Under the pieces are notes generated by a model, which saw only the letters and a program-made list of their open reading frames with translations, did not search any database and was not told where the DNA came from. Shown here in pieces: positions 1-8,206 of a stretch of 64,000 nt of DNA (position 1 is the stretch's first letter; each line of letters opens with the position of its first letter). The position numbers and the translations under genes are program-made. Source of the DNA: Thermoactinomyces intermedius (lineage in GTDB: Bacteria > Bacillota > Bacilli > Thermoactinomycetales > Thermoactinomycetaceae); NCBI RefSeq assembly GCF_016055025.1, contig NZ_JAECVW010000010.1; one strand, written 5' to 3'.

Positions 1-2
1 TC

Positions 3-983
3 GGCCAGTCGATTGCAAACGAAGAGCAGGAATGGGCCTATCCCTCCATCCAGCCTTTGGATGTCGCGGTCATTTATTACCCGAATGACAAGACGAAAAC
101 CGAAAAAGGGGTTCTGCTTTCACACGGGAATATTCTGAACAATCTCCAGAGCTTTCTGTACGTGATTCCTTATACAAAACACGACCGTCTGCTGTCGGTG
201 TTAAACCTGTCCCATCCTTTTGAGCGGATTGCCGGCTACCTGGCCCCGCTGGCAACAGGGGCGGAGATCACTTACATTGCCAGGGATGCCAACTGGGTGA
301 AAGCCAGCAAACGGATCAAACCGACGCTGTTCTCTTTGTCGCCGGTTTTGGTGCATACCATCTATGAGTATTTGAATAAACAAATCCAATCGTCCCCGGC
401 CAAAAAATTTTTATTTCAACACGCCCTTCGTCAAGCAGAAAAAATATACGGATTGAAAAGAAAAGGATACAACTGGTCTGTCCCATCCTCTTTGCAACTG
501 CATCAATCCCTGTCGCAAACCCTCTTGTTTGCGCCCCTTCAAAAGCAATTGGGCGGACGGGTCCGGTTTATTCTCTCCGGAGGGGCACCCTTGAATGAAA
601 AAGTCCATCGCTTTTTTTGGTGCATCAATCTGCCGGTGGTGGAATCGTATTACCTGACCGAATGCGCTTCGGTCATTTCCGCAACCAACCTGTCCTGCCC
701 GCAACCGAAAACGGCGGGGAAACCGCTTCCGGGAATCGAACTCCGCATTCAAGCCGACGGGGAGTTGATGATTAAAATCCCGCAAGTCATCTCGGGCTAT
801 TACAAGATCCCCTTATCAGACACCAACGTATATACCAACGGCTGGATCAGCACCGGGGATCACGCGGAAATGGATGCCGACGGCACGTTGCACAACCTTC
901 GCCGCAAGGTGGAACTGGACCCCCAAAAAGCCGTTCTGCCGACTGCCGTCCACAAAGAGCCAATGGCCGGCTTCAGCCCCTAA
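3..983 (+). CDS. Degenerate AMP-binding (acyl-CoA synthetase-like) protein, 5' partial
   Basis: The frame is open to the left edge, so the gene starts outside the window. The sequence follows long-chain acyl-CoA synthetases: KGVLLSHGN, then LSHPFERIAGYLAPL, FILSGGAPLNE and a GWISTGD block. Several adenylation motifs are broken. The P-loop (normally YTSGTTGxPKG) reads YYPNDKTKTEKG, the YGxTE motif reads YYLTEC, and the DRKKE hinge reads LRRKVE. The protein stops about 17 residues after the hinge, so the C-terminal lid domain of roughly 100 residues with the catalytic lysine is absent. Family membership is clear. Loss of ATP-dependent adenylation is an inference from the missing motifs. It is either a pseudoenzyme or a decaying gene; the long intact frame favours a maintained protein. 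Confidence 0.75.
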   Translation, partial: GQSIANEEQEWAYPSIQPLDVAVIYYPNDKTKTEKGVLLSHGNILNNLQSFLYVIPYTKHDRLLSVLNLSHPFERIAGYLAPLATGAEITYIARDANWVKASKRIKPTLFSLSPVLVHTIYEYLNKQIQSSPAKKFLFQHALRQAEKIYGLKRKGYNWSVPSSLQLHQSLSQTLLFAPLQKQLGGRVRFILSGGAPLNEKVHRFFWCINLPVVESYYLTECASVISATNLSCPQPKTAGKPLPGIELRIQADGELMIKIPQVISGYYKIPLSDTNVYTNGWISTGDHAEMDADGTLHNLRRKVELDPQKAVLPTAVHKEPMAGFSP

Positions 984-1016
984 AAAACCCTGCTTCCATA
1001 CGGGGCAGGGTTTTTT
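982..1016. terminator. Bidirectional Rho-independent terminator
   Basis: The arms CCCTGC (988-993) and GCAGGG (1005-1010) enclose an 11-nt loop and are flanked by six A on the left and six T on the right. It lies between the convergent AMP-binding gene and perR and can serve both; it overlaps both stop codons. Confidence 0.85.
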
Positions 1017-1452
1017 ACTGTTTCGATTTCACTTGGCAATCCGGACAAATTCCGTATATTTCCAAGCGGTGGGTATGAACCTGATAGTTCGTGATTTCCG
1101 CCGCTTTTTTTTCAATCTCAAGCAGAGGCATGTGGTCAAAATCCGTGATTTTCCCGCATTTCCGGCAAATCACATGATAATGATCCACCATATTGGCATC
1201 AAAACGGCTGGAAGAATCTCCGTACGTCAATTCACGAACCAAGCCGGCATCTTTAAACAACCGCAAATTATTATAAACCGTGGCAACACTCATATTGGGA
1301 AAAGTGCCTTCCAATGACTTGTAAATCTCATCAGCTGTTGGATGTCCCATGGTTGAATAAAGGTAATTGAGAATCGCATGCCGTTGCGGCGTCATGCGCA
1401 CACCATTTTCTTTCAGGGTTTCAACAGCCTTTTCTAGTCGGCTGTTACTCAT
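1015..1452 (-). CDS. perR: Peroxide-responsive Fur-family repressor PerR
   Basis: This 145-residue metalloregulator has every residue expected of PerR at the Bacillus positions. The regulatory Fe/Mn ligands are H37, D85, H91, H93 and D104, and the structural zinc site is C96/C99 and C136/C139 (CRKC, CPDC). The winged-helix segment includes NMSVATVYNNL. PerR senses hydrogen peroxide by iron-catalysed oxidation of its histidine ligands and then releases promoters of catalase, peroxiredoxin and haem genes. The ATG is preceded by GAGAGGTGG. Its own promoter carries a palindrome that suggests autoregulation. The match to PerR rather than Fur or Zur rests on the D104 ligand and the spacing. Confidence 0.95.
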   Translation of the reverse strand: MSNSRLEKAVETLKENGVRMTPQRHAILNYLYSTMGHPTADEIYKSLEGTFPNMSVATVYNNLRLFKDAGLVRELTYGDSSSRFDANMVDHYHVICRKCGKITDFDHMPLLEIEKKAAEITNYQVHTHRLEIYGICPDCQVKSKQ

Positions 1453-1497
1453 CTATTTCCACCTCTCTAATATGTTCGCAGCAAAAAAGGAACGATT

Positions 1498-1550
1498 CTA
1501 ATTTAATAATATATATAATTAGTCTACTTCTTGTTTTGCCTTCTTGTCAA
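1498..1550 (-). promoter_or_regulatory. perR promoter with Fur/PerR-like palindrome
   Basis: On the minus strand there is a TTGACA -35 box (1550-1545), an 18-nt spacer and a TAGACT -10 box (1526-1521). Immediately downstream is an A+T-rich inverted repeat with arms CTAATT (1498-1503) and AATTAG (1517-1522). The repeat overlaps the expected start site, as expected for an autorepressor. It resembles but does not match the 15-bp Per box, so its identity as a PerR operator is inferred. Confidence 0.5.
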
Positions 1551-1682
1551 TGCGGTTTCAGCGCCCCGCACTTTCCCTTGCATCCCCCGCCGGTTCACAT
1601 TCTCCCCCCCAAACGGGCATGTTCCGGAAAAAAAGATCATATATATCCATAAAAAAACAAAAAAAGAAAGTGAGTGAATTCC

Positions 1683-2054
1683 ATGTTGAAATTGTGGTCG
1701 CAAATTTACGGAGGAGTTCTCACACTGATCGGGATTGCCGGTTTCTTCCTGTCATCCAATGAGTCCCTCCAATTGACGCTCACGCACAATCTCATTCACT
1801 TGGTGAGCGGTCTGATCTATTTGGGGGCGAGCCTGAAAGAAAATTGGGACCGGCTTGCCATGAGAGTCTTTGGTATCCTTTATGGTTTGCTGGCCGTTTA
1901 CGGTTTATTCAGCAACCAGCTCTTCGGCCTTGTAAACATCACTCTTACCACCGAAATCTTTAATTTCATCGTCGCTTGTGGAGCTCTTTACCTGGGCTTT
2001 GTCCACGAGCGGATCAGCCAAAAACAAGAAAAAAAGGAACAAGCAAACACTTGA
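1683..2054 (+). CDS. DUF4383-like four-helix membrane protein
   Basis: A 123-residue membrane protein with about four hydrophobic helices and a charged, Lys/Glu/Gln-rich C-terminal tail. The segment THNLIHLVSGLIYLG resembles the NxxHLxxG signature of DUF4383-type membrane proteins, whose function is unknown. The ATG at 1683 is preferred over an in-frame GTG nine bases upstream, because AAAGTGAG sits about 9 nt before the ATG. It is divergent from perR with a 230-bp gap and could share peroxide control, but no operator for it was recognised. A terminator follows directly. Confidence 0.7.
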   Translation: MLKLWSQIYGGVLTLIGIAGFFLSSNESLQLTLTHNLIHLVSGLIYLGASLKENWDRLAMRVFGILYGLLAVYGLFSNQLFGLVNITLTTEIFNFIVACGALYLGFVHERISQKQEKKEQANT

Positions 2055-2066
2055 ACCTTTCACCAA

Positions 2067-2110
2067 AGGCATGATGCCCGGCCGGTGGCAATTCATGCCT
2101 GTTTTTTTAT
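2067..2110 (+). terminator. Rho-independent terminator
   Basis: The perfect 8-bp arms AGGCATGA (2067-2074) and TCATGCCT (2093-2100) are followed by GTTTTTTTAT. It ends the DUF4383-like gene just before the convergent nth gene. Confidence 0.8.
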
Positions 2111-2117
2111 ATCAGGG

Positions 2118-2780
2118 TCATTTCTTTTCCGAAATATCCCCGCGGTTTTTTCCATACCAGCAATAAGGAAGCAAATCACAGAGATCACATTTCGGATTCC
2201 GGGCCGTGCAACAACGACGACCGTGCCAGATCAGGCGGTGATGGGTATCACTCCACAGGTTGCGGGGAATTTTCCGCGTTAATTGGCGCTCGGTTTCAAG
2301 CGGGGTCTTGCTGTCTGCCAAAGCCAAGCGATTGGCCACCCGGTGCACATGAGTGTCCACAGCCAAGGCCGGGACCCCAAAAGCATTGGAAAGCACCACA
2401 TTGGCCGTTTTGCGGCCAACCCCCGGCAAAGCTTCCAGCTTCTCTCTCTGTTGCGGGACTTCCCCTTCATATTCTTCAACCAAAATCCTGCAAGTTTGCA
2501 GGATATTTTTGCTTTTATTCCGGAACAGCCCGATCCCGCGAATGTGTTCAGCCAACTCTTCCTCGGTCAATGTTAAAAAATCTTGCGGGGTCGGAAACTT
2601 GGCAAACAGGGGTTTGGTGATTTTATTCACTTGTTTGTCCGTGGATTGTGCAGACAAAATCGTGGCAATCAAAAGTTCGAATGGATTCTTGAAATGAAGT
2701 TCACAATGAGCGTCCGGATACATCTGCTCCAAAAGCTCCAGAATCTTCCCTGTTTGGACTCGTTTGGGTTTCGGTTTCAA
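2118..2780 (-). CDS. nth: Endonuclease III
   Basis: This 220-residue DNA glycosylase/AP lyase removes oxidised pyrimidines in base-excision repair. The helix-hairpin-helix LPGVGRKTANVV contains the catalytic K124, and VDTHVHRVANR supplies the catalytic D142. The 4Fe-4S loop is complete, with C191, C198, C201 and C207 in the C-x6-C-x2-C-x5-C spacing. Length and motifs are typical. In many Bacillales nth lies beside dnaD; here its upstream neighbour is an unrelated methyltransferase gene 20 nt away. Confidence 0.95.
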   Translation of the reverse strand: MKPKPKRVQTGKILELLEQMYPDAHCELHFKNPFELLIATILSAQSTDKQVNKITKPLFAKFPTPQDFLTLTEEELAEHIRGIGLFRNKSKNILQTCRILVEEYEGEVPQQREKLEALPGVGRKTANVVLSNAFGVPALAVDTHVHRVANRLALADSKTPLETERQLTRKIPRNLWSDTHHRLIWHGRRCCTARNPKCDLCDLLPYCWYGKNRGDISEKK

Positions 2781-2799
2781 AACACTCCCTCTTTCTTGT

Positions 2800-3570
2800 C
2801 TATTTGCGTTTGACTGCTTCGATGATCAATTCCCGGCTCCGGTTGTCAAAAGGCTGATAACGAAAGTTCCCGTACCGACGGATCACTTTAAATCCGCAGA
2901 AAGTGAGCAAATGATTCAGTTCCGACGGATAAATGTACCTTAAGCGAAAGGTGGTCCGGATCCGCTCCTTGAGCCGGCCGGACGGGCTGTAGTGCTCAAA
3001 ATAGCGAATGACATGAGCCAGCTGGGAAAAATGATCAAATTCGGTAAAGTCATAAAGCTCAACCGTTTCTTCCGTCCCCGGGACAGGAAACGTTCCTCTG
3101 TAGGCATACTGATTGTCCATTTCATATAAATGTTTAATGAACGGGACAAAAACATTAAAGGCCAAAACCCCGTCATCCGTCAAATGCTGCCGAATGCATT
3201 TCAACGTATTGACCTGATCCCGCACCGTCAACAGATGCAAAAAAGACCGGTAAGGAATGATGATCAGGGGAAACTTCCGGTCCAGACGGAAGTCCGCCAT
3301 ATTGCCGTGAACCCACTCGATGTTCCCGTCCAAATTCATCTCTTTGGCCTTTTTTTCGGCCCTTTTTAACATCGGTTCGCTCAAATCCAATCCGACGACA
3401 GGGATGCCTTCCCTCGCAATCGCAAGGGTGCACCGGCCGGTTCCGCAGCCCAATTCCAAAACCGGACCACCCTGTTGTTTGGCCAGTTCCGTGTAATAAG
3501 TGATGTCATGATCCAGCCCCGTTGAGGTCCAGTCATAATAGTCCGGCAAATCATATGTATAAAAATCCAT
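2800..3570 (-). CDS. Class I SAM-dependent methyltransferase
   Basis: A 256-residue cytosolic methyltransferase with a Rossmann-type SAM-binding motif I, VLELGCGTG (about residues 37-45), followed by an acidic motif II (VVGLDLSEPML). The substrate cannot be told from sequence. The N-terminal segment MDFYTYDLPDYYDWTS is typical of small-molecule methyltransferases of this superfamily. The ATG at 3570 is chosen over one 27 nt upstream because GGAGGTGG lies six bases before it. It precedes nth by 20 nt and is probably cotranscribed with it. Confidence 0.8.
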   Translation of the reverse strand: MDFYTYDLPDYYDWTSTGLDHDITYYTELAKQQGGPVLELGCGTGRCTLAIAREGIPVVGLDLSEPMLKRAEKKAKEMNLDGNIEWVHGNMADFRLDRKFPLIIIPYRSFLHLLTVRDQVNTLKCIRQHLTDDGVLAFNVFVPFIKHLYEMDNQYAYRGTFPVPGTEETVELYDFTEFDHFSQLAHVIRYFEHYSPSGRLKERIRTTFRLRYIYPSELNHLLTFCGFKVIRRYGNFRYQPFDNRSRELIIEAVKRK

Positions 3571-3629
3571 GTTCCACCTCCGTCCGTAAAACGGCAAAAA
3601 TCAGTGAAACCATTTGACAGGAGCAGTCC

Positions 3630-3654
3630 GAAGGGTTTCGCCGGGAAACCCTTC
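3630..3654. repeat. Intergenic hairpin without T-tract
   Basis: A perfect 10-bp inverted repeat with arms GAAGGGTTTC and GAAACCCTTC and a 5-nt GCCGG loop. Neither side has a run of T, so it is a weak terminator at best. It lies just downstream of bcp and may be a transcript-end or processing structure. A similar hairpin occurs at 8147-8173. Confidence 0.5.
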
Positions 3655-3662
3655 TTCCCGTC

Positions 3663-4130
3663 CTACTGTAAGTTTTCTTTGACAAACTGCAGAACTTCCT
3701 GCACATGATCCGCAACTTTCACTTTCCGGTAAGCTTTGGCAATCTTCCCATCTTTATCGATCACAAATGTGGAACGTTCAATCCCCTTGTACTTTCTTCC
3801 AAACATGTTTTTATCTTTGATCACTCCGTATTTTTCACAAACCTCTCCCTCCGGGTCACTCAGCAAAAGGAAAGGCAGATTCTGCTTTTCAATGAACTTT
3901 TGGTGGGAAGCAATGGAATCTTTGCTGATTCCCAAAATCACGGTGTTGAGGTCCGAAAATTCCTGATAGGCATCCCGAAAGTCGCAAGCTTCTCTGGTAC
4001 AGCCCGGTGTCTGATCCTTGGGGTAAAAAAACAGAACCACATTTTTGCCTTTGAAATCAGATAAAGACACGGTTTCCCCGTTTGTGGCTTCAAGCGTAAA
4101 GTCAATGGCTTGATCTCCTTCTTTGATCAA
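3663..4130 (-). CDS. bcp: Thioredoxin-dependent peroxiredoxin (Bcp/PrxQ)
   Basis: A 155-residue thiol peroxidase that reduces hydrogen peroxide and organic hydroperoxides in the cytosol. The peroxidatic C44 and resolving C49 lie in TPGCTREACDF, the PrxQ arrangement. The TTG at 4130 is chosen because AGGAGGTGG sits nine bases upstream and because MIKEGDQAIDFTL matches the usual N-terminus; a longer frame upstream lacks a ribosome site. Being close to perR, it is a plausible member of the peroxide response, though no Per box was seen at its start. Confidence 0.92.
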   Translation of the reverse strand: MIKEGDQAIDFTLEATNGETVSLSDFKGKNVVLFFYPKDQTPGCTREACDFRDAYQEFSDLNTVILGISKDSIASHQKFIEKQNLPFLLLSDPEGEVCEKYGVIKDKNMFGRKYKGIERSTFVIDKDGKIAKAYRKVKVADHVQEVLQFVKENLQ

Positions 4131-4314
4131 AGGAATCCACCTCCTGAATGCTTCCGAAAACGGTAAACATATTTTAACACTTCTCAAAAGGAGATGAAAC
4201 GTTCAGCCCTTACCATAAGGTTGCGGAAATGATTTTATCATACCCAAACAAGATTACATTTATAATAAAAATATAACTTGTATCGCTTCACAACCATCAC
4301 GGTGGTGACCATGG

Positions 4315-6204
4315 ATGATCAAGCGAAGAAAACAGCTTTTGCTGCAATTGCTCCGAGAAAAGAAACCGGTTACAACCAAAGAACTGGCCCGGGAGCTGAA
4401 GGTCTCTGAAAAAACCATCCGCAATGACTTGAAACAACTGGATGGCTGGCTGTCATCCCGGTCCGACGCCGAGATTTGCCGCCGGCCGGGGGTCGGGATC
4501 TTCCTACATGCCAGCGAAAAAGAGAAAGAAAAACTGGAACATCTGGCTGTCCGTTCCGCCCGTTTTCCAACCGGAACGGAACCGGCGGTCAGAAGAAATG
4601 AAATGTTGTTGGACTTCTTTTTCAGCAAGAAGTCTCCCACCCCCGCGGAATGGGCCCGGCGATTTTATGTCAGCAAAGCAACCATTCATCACGATCTGGC
4701 TGAAATCGGCAAACATTTGCAATCCTTTCAACTCCGTCTGGTCCGAATCTCCCCTTCCCGTTTTAGCATCCGGGGGGAGGAGAAAAAATGCCGGGAATTG
4801 TTGGCCCGTGTAATAAGCAAGTTTCCTCTCTCCCGGGACCGGCGTTTTCAACAGGAAACCTTGATTGTTTCCGATATGATCCGCCGCTTTGAAGAAGCCA
4901 TGGGGTATTCCTTTTCAGACGAATCATTGTCCCGCCTGATCATTCATCTTGTCATTGCAATCAAGCGGTGCAAAGCAGGCCATGTGGTCCGTTTGGACGA
5001 CCGGGAGCATTCTTCATTGAAAAAAAGGAAAGAGTACGTTTGGATCGGGCAATATGCTGCCGAACTCGGGCAAAAATTGGCCTTTCAGCTGCCGGAACAT
5101 GAAATCGCATACATCACGCTGTATTTGCTGAGCGCCAATATCCATTACCGCTCCCCGTTTTACAACACGGTTTCTCCATTGGACCGGGAAGCCATCACCT
5201 GGGCCCGGCAGCTGATCAAAAAAATGGAAGCCATCACCCATTTCCCGTTCACCCGGGATGAAGAACTGTTCACGGGTTTGGCAATCCATTTTCACACCGC
5301 CGTGATCCGGCTGAAACATCAATTGCATTCACCCAATCCCATGCTGCAGGAAATCAAACGGCTCTATCGTTATACATTTGAAACCTTGGTTTTTGCCTGC
5401 ACTTGGTTGAAAGAAAAAATGGACATGCCTTTTTCCTTCCCGGAAGATGAGATTGGTTATCTCACCCTTCATTTTCAAGCGTCTTTGGAACGGCGGAAAA
5501 ATCAATCCCGCCCGGTTAAAATCCTTTTGGTTTGTACCACGGGCATGGGGACATCCCAATTGCTCGCCGCCAAAATCACACGTACTTTTCCCGAGTTGCA
5601 GTTGGCAGCCACCCTGCCGGAATCCAAACTGGATCAGGGCATCGCCGCTTGCCGTCCGGATCTGTTGGTCAGTACCGTTCCCTTGGAACATCCAACCGTT
5701 CCGTCCATTTGCATCTCCCCGTTATTTTCGGAACAAGACCGGGAAAAGCTTGCGGATTTTATCAAAAGGAAGAGGCTTCCCTTTGACGGGAAAGAAGCTT
5801 TTCCGGTGATCAAATCATGGCTTGGATCTTCGCTTGTGTTCCGGGATCTGAAAGCCTCCGGCAAAGAAGAAGTCATCCAACAGCTGGGGCAACAATTGGT
5901 GCGGCAGGGGTATGTCGAACCCGGCTATGTTTCCAGCGCCATCCGGCGTGAAGCGTTAGCCGGTACCTATATTGGCGGGGGCATCGCCACACCGCACGGG
6001 TTGATGGATCAAATAGTGAAATCGGCGGTTGCTGTCGCCCATTTGCCGACTCCGGTTTCATGGGATGGAAACCCGGTATCTTTTGTGATCATCCCGGCGA
6101 TCAAATGGACGGACAAAGAAATGGCCGAGCACTTTTACAAAGAGCTGGTCGAACTGACCGACCATCCGGCGGATTTATATGAATTGATCATGACATCCGG
6201 ATGA
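4315..6204 (+). CDS. PRD-containing PTS transcriptional activator (ManR/MtlR type)
   Basis: A 629-residue activator controlled by PTS phosphorylation. Domains in order: an HTH_11 DNA-binding motif (about 10-50), a second helix-turn-helix (about 110-150), two PTS-regulation domains (about 190-400), an EIIB-like domain with a phosphorylatable cysteine (C407 in LLVCTTGMGTSQ) and an EIIA fructose-type domain with H561 (GGIATPHG). When the substrate PTS is idle, such proteins are inactivated through EIIA/EIIB phosphorylation. It lies 18 nt before the EIIBC gene, with manA downstream, so it most likely activates this mannose or fructose operon, like B. subtilis ManR. Start: ATG at 4315, 8 nt after GGTGGTG. 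Confidence 0.88.
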   Translation: MIKRRKQLLLQLLREKKPVTTKELARELKVSEKTIRNDLKQLDGWLSSRSDAEICRRPGVGIFLHASEKEKEKLEHLAVRSARFPTGTEPAVRRNEMLLDFFFSKKSPTPAEWARRFYVSKATIHHDLAEIGKHLQSFQLRLVRISPSRFSIRGEEKKCRELLARVISKFPLSRDRRFQQETLIVSDMIRRFEEAMGYSFSDESLSRLIIHLVIAIKRCKAGHVVRLDDREHSSLKKRKEYVWIGQYAAELGQKLAFQLPEHEIAYITLYLLSANIHYRSPFYNTVSPLDREAITWARQLIKKMEAITHFPFTRDEELFTGLAIHFHTAVIRLKHQLHSPNPMLQEIKRLYRYTFETLVFACTWLKEKMDMPFSFPEDEIGYLTLHFQASLERRKNQSRPVKILLVCTTGMGTSQLLAAKITRTFPELQLAATLPESKLDQGIAACRPDLLVSTVPLEHPTVPSICISPLFSEQDREKLADFIKRKRLPFDGKEAFPVIKSWLGSSLVFRDLKASGKEEVIQQLGQQLVRQGYVEPGYVSSAIRREALAGTYIGGGIATPHGLMDQIVKSAVAVAHLPTPVSWDGNPVSFVIIPAIKWTDKEMAEHFYKELVELTDHPADLYELIMTSG

Positions 6205-6222
6205 AAAAGGGGGTTTCTTGCG

Positions 6223-7665
6223 ATGAAATTGCTTGCCGTCACCGCTTGTCCGACGGGCATTGCCCATACATATATCGCAGCTGAAAAATTAAAACAAGCG
6301 GCGACCGAAAAAGGAATCGACATCAAAGTGGAAACCAGGGGATCAATCGGGGTTGAAAATGCATTGACCCAAGCAGAGATTGAGGCCGCCGACGGGATTA
6401 TCATCGCGGCCGACAAAGATGTCGAACCAGGAAGATTTCACGGAAAGCGGGTTTTGATGGTTTCCGTTCAGGATGCCATCCACAAAACGGATGAACTTTT
6501 CCAACGCTTTCTGGACGGAGAGGTTCCCGTCTACGAAAGCAAAGCACAAAAACAACCGGAAAAGGCGGATGATTCCGAAAACCAAACCACCAAAAGCGGG
6601 GCCGCCGCGAGCGAATCCAAAATTAAAAAGTACGTTTACCGCGATTTGATGAACGGCGTTTCTTACATGATTCCGTTTGTCGTGATAGGGGGATTGTTGA
6701 TCGCTCTTTCCCTCGGATTGGGAGGGGTTCCCACACCGGACGGGTTTGTGATCCCTGAACATTCGATTTGGAAAAAGGTCAATGAAGTCGGTACGACCGG
6801 TTTTATGTTCATGGTCCCCATATTGGCCGGTTTCATTGCCATGAGTATTGCAGACAGACCCGGACTTGCACCCGGAATGATCGGCGGTTACATCGCGGCC
6901 AACGGCCATTTTTACAACAGTGAAGCCGGAGCCGGTTTTATCGGGGGGATTCTTGCCGGATTTTTGGCCGGTTACATCGCCAAAGGGATCAAACAACTGC
7001 CGGTTCCCAAAATGCTTCAGCCCATTATGCCGATTCTGGTGATCCCGCTTTTTACTTCTTTACTCGTTGCACTGATTTTTATTTATGTCGTCGGAACTCC
7101 GATCTCCATGTTGATGGAAAGCCTGACTCATTTCTTAAGCGAAATGGAAGGAACCAGCAAATTGATTCTGGGGTTGATCTTGGGAGCCATGGTGGCCTTT
7201 GACATGGGAGGGGCCGTCAACAAAGTCGCCTTTTTGTTCGGCGCCGCCATGATCGGCGAAGGAAACCCGTATATCATGGGCTCGCTGGCCGCAGGCATTT
7301 GCACCCCTCCGCTCGGAATGGGGTTGGCCACGTTGATCAATCAGAAGAAGTATGAGCCGGAAGAACTGGATGCCGGAAAAGCCGCCATCGCCATGGGATT
7401 GGTGGGGATTACCGAAGGAGCCATTCCTTTTGCCTCGCGTGATCCTTTACGGGTGATTCCATGCATCATGGCCGGATCCATGGTGGCTTCCGCCATCGCG
7501 ATGCTCGGACAAGTCAGTGACAATGTCCCGCACGGCGGCCCGGTCATGATCCTCTTTCAAGCCATCGGCAACGTTCCCGTCTTTTTGCTGGCGATCCTTT
7601 GCGGAACGCTCGTCACCGCCTTCAGCGTAAACTTTTTGAAAAAACCGGTCCAAAACGATTCGTGA
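6223..7665 (+). CDS. PTS fructose/mannose family transporter, EIIBC
   Basis: A 480-residue permease. The EIIB domain is N-terminal (phosphocysteine C9 in VTACPTGIAHT), followed by a charged linker at about 100-128 and an eight-to-ten-helix EIIC of the fructose family beginning near GVSYMIPFVV. It imports a hexose and phosphorylates it at uptake. B. subtilis ManP is EIIBCA; here the EIIA domain is a separate gene 19 nt downstream. The downstream phosphomannose isomerase gene points to mannose as the substrate, but fructose cannot be excluded from sequence alone. The ATG has AAGGGGG upstream. Confidence 0.88.
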   Translation: MKLLAVTACPTGIAHTYIAAEKLKQAATEKGIDIKVETRGSIGVENALTQAEIEAADGIIIAADKDVEPGRFHGKRVLMVSVQDAIHKTDELFQRFLDGEVPVYESKAQKQPEKADDSENQTTKSGAAASESKIKKYVYRDLMNGVSYMIPFVVIGGLLIALSLGLGGVPTPDGFVIPEHSIWKKVNEVGTTGFMFMVPILAGFIAMSIADRPGLAPGMIGGYIAANGHFYNSEAGAGFIGGILAGFLAGYIAKGIKQLPVPKMLQPIMPILVIPLFTSLLVALIFIYVVGTPISMLMESLTHFLSEMEGTSKLILGLILGAMVAFDMGGAVNKVAFLFGAAMIGEGNPYIMGSLAAGICTPPLGMGLATLINQKKYEPEELDAGKAAIAMGLVGITEGAIPFASRDPLRVIPCIMAGSMVASAIAMLGQVSDNVPHGGPVMILFQAIGNVPVFLLAILCGTLVTAFSVNFLKKPVQNDS

Positions 7666-7684
7666 GAAAAGGAGGAATCTTTTA

Positions 7685-8140
7685 GTGGACATCCGCGATT
7701 TGATCAAACCCGAACACATCAACCTGAACCTTCAAGGTGCGACCAAAGATGAAGTGATCCGTGAAATGGTGCATTTGCTCGACGAAAACGGTGTCCTCCT
7801 AGACCGTCAAGCTTTCTACCACGAAATCATCCAACGGGAAAAACAACATCACACCGGAATCGGTTTTGGCATCGCCATCCCGCACGGAAAATCATCCGCG
7901 GTCCGGACGCCTTCCATTGCGTGCGGGAAAACAGCTTCCGGCATGAACTGGGATGAGGAAGGCAACGAACCAGTGCAATGGATTTTTATGATTGCCGTTC
8001 CGGAAAACCAGGCAGGCAACGAACACTTAAAAATCCTGCAAATGCTGGCTGCGCGTTTCATCGATTCCGCATTCCGCGAACAGCTTGCAAACTCCCGGAG
8101 CGCGGCCGAAGTTTTTCAACTGCTGACCCAACCAAACTGA
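7685..8140 (+). CDS. PTS EIIA, fructose/mannitol family
   Basis: A 151-residue soluble phosphocarrier that passes phosphate from HPr to the EIIB domain encoded upstream. H67 in GFGIAIPHGKSSAV is the phosphorylated histidine. The start is a GTG at 7685, placed 7-9 nt after AGGAGG. It is 19 nt downstream of the EIIBC gene and clearly in the same operon. Splitting EIIA from EIIBC is a common rearrangement of fructose-family permeases. Confidence 0.9.
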   Translation: MDIRDLIKPEHINLNLQGATKDEVIREMVHLLDENGVLLDRQAFYHEIIQREKQHHTGIGFGIAIPHGKSSAVRTPSIACGKTASGMNWDEEGNEPVQWIFMIAVPENQAGNEHLKILQMLAARFIDSAFREQLANSRSAAEVFQLLTQPN

Positions 8141-8146
8141 TTTTTC

Positions 8147-8173
8147 TTCCGGGAAACGGCCGGTTTCCCGGAA
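8147..8173. repeat. Strong intergenic hairpin between the EIIA gene and manA
   Basis: A perfect 11-bp stem with arms TTCCGGGAAAC (8147-8157) and GTTTCCCGGAA (8163-8173) and a 5-nt GGCCG loop. It is followed by AACCCCG rather than a T-run, so it is unlikely to stop transcription fully. It may stabilise or process the PTS mRNA, lowering manA expression relative to the upstream genes. Confidence 0.55.
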
Positions 8174-8206
8174 AACCCCGATTTTGTGTTGAAAGGAGCA
8201 TCACCG

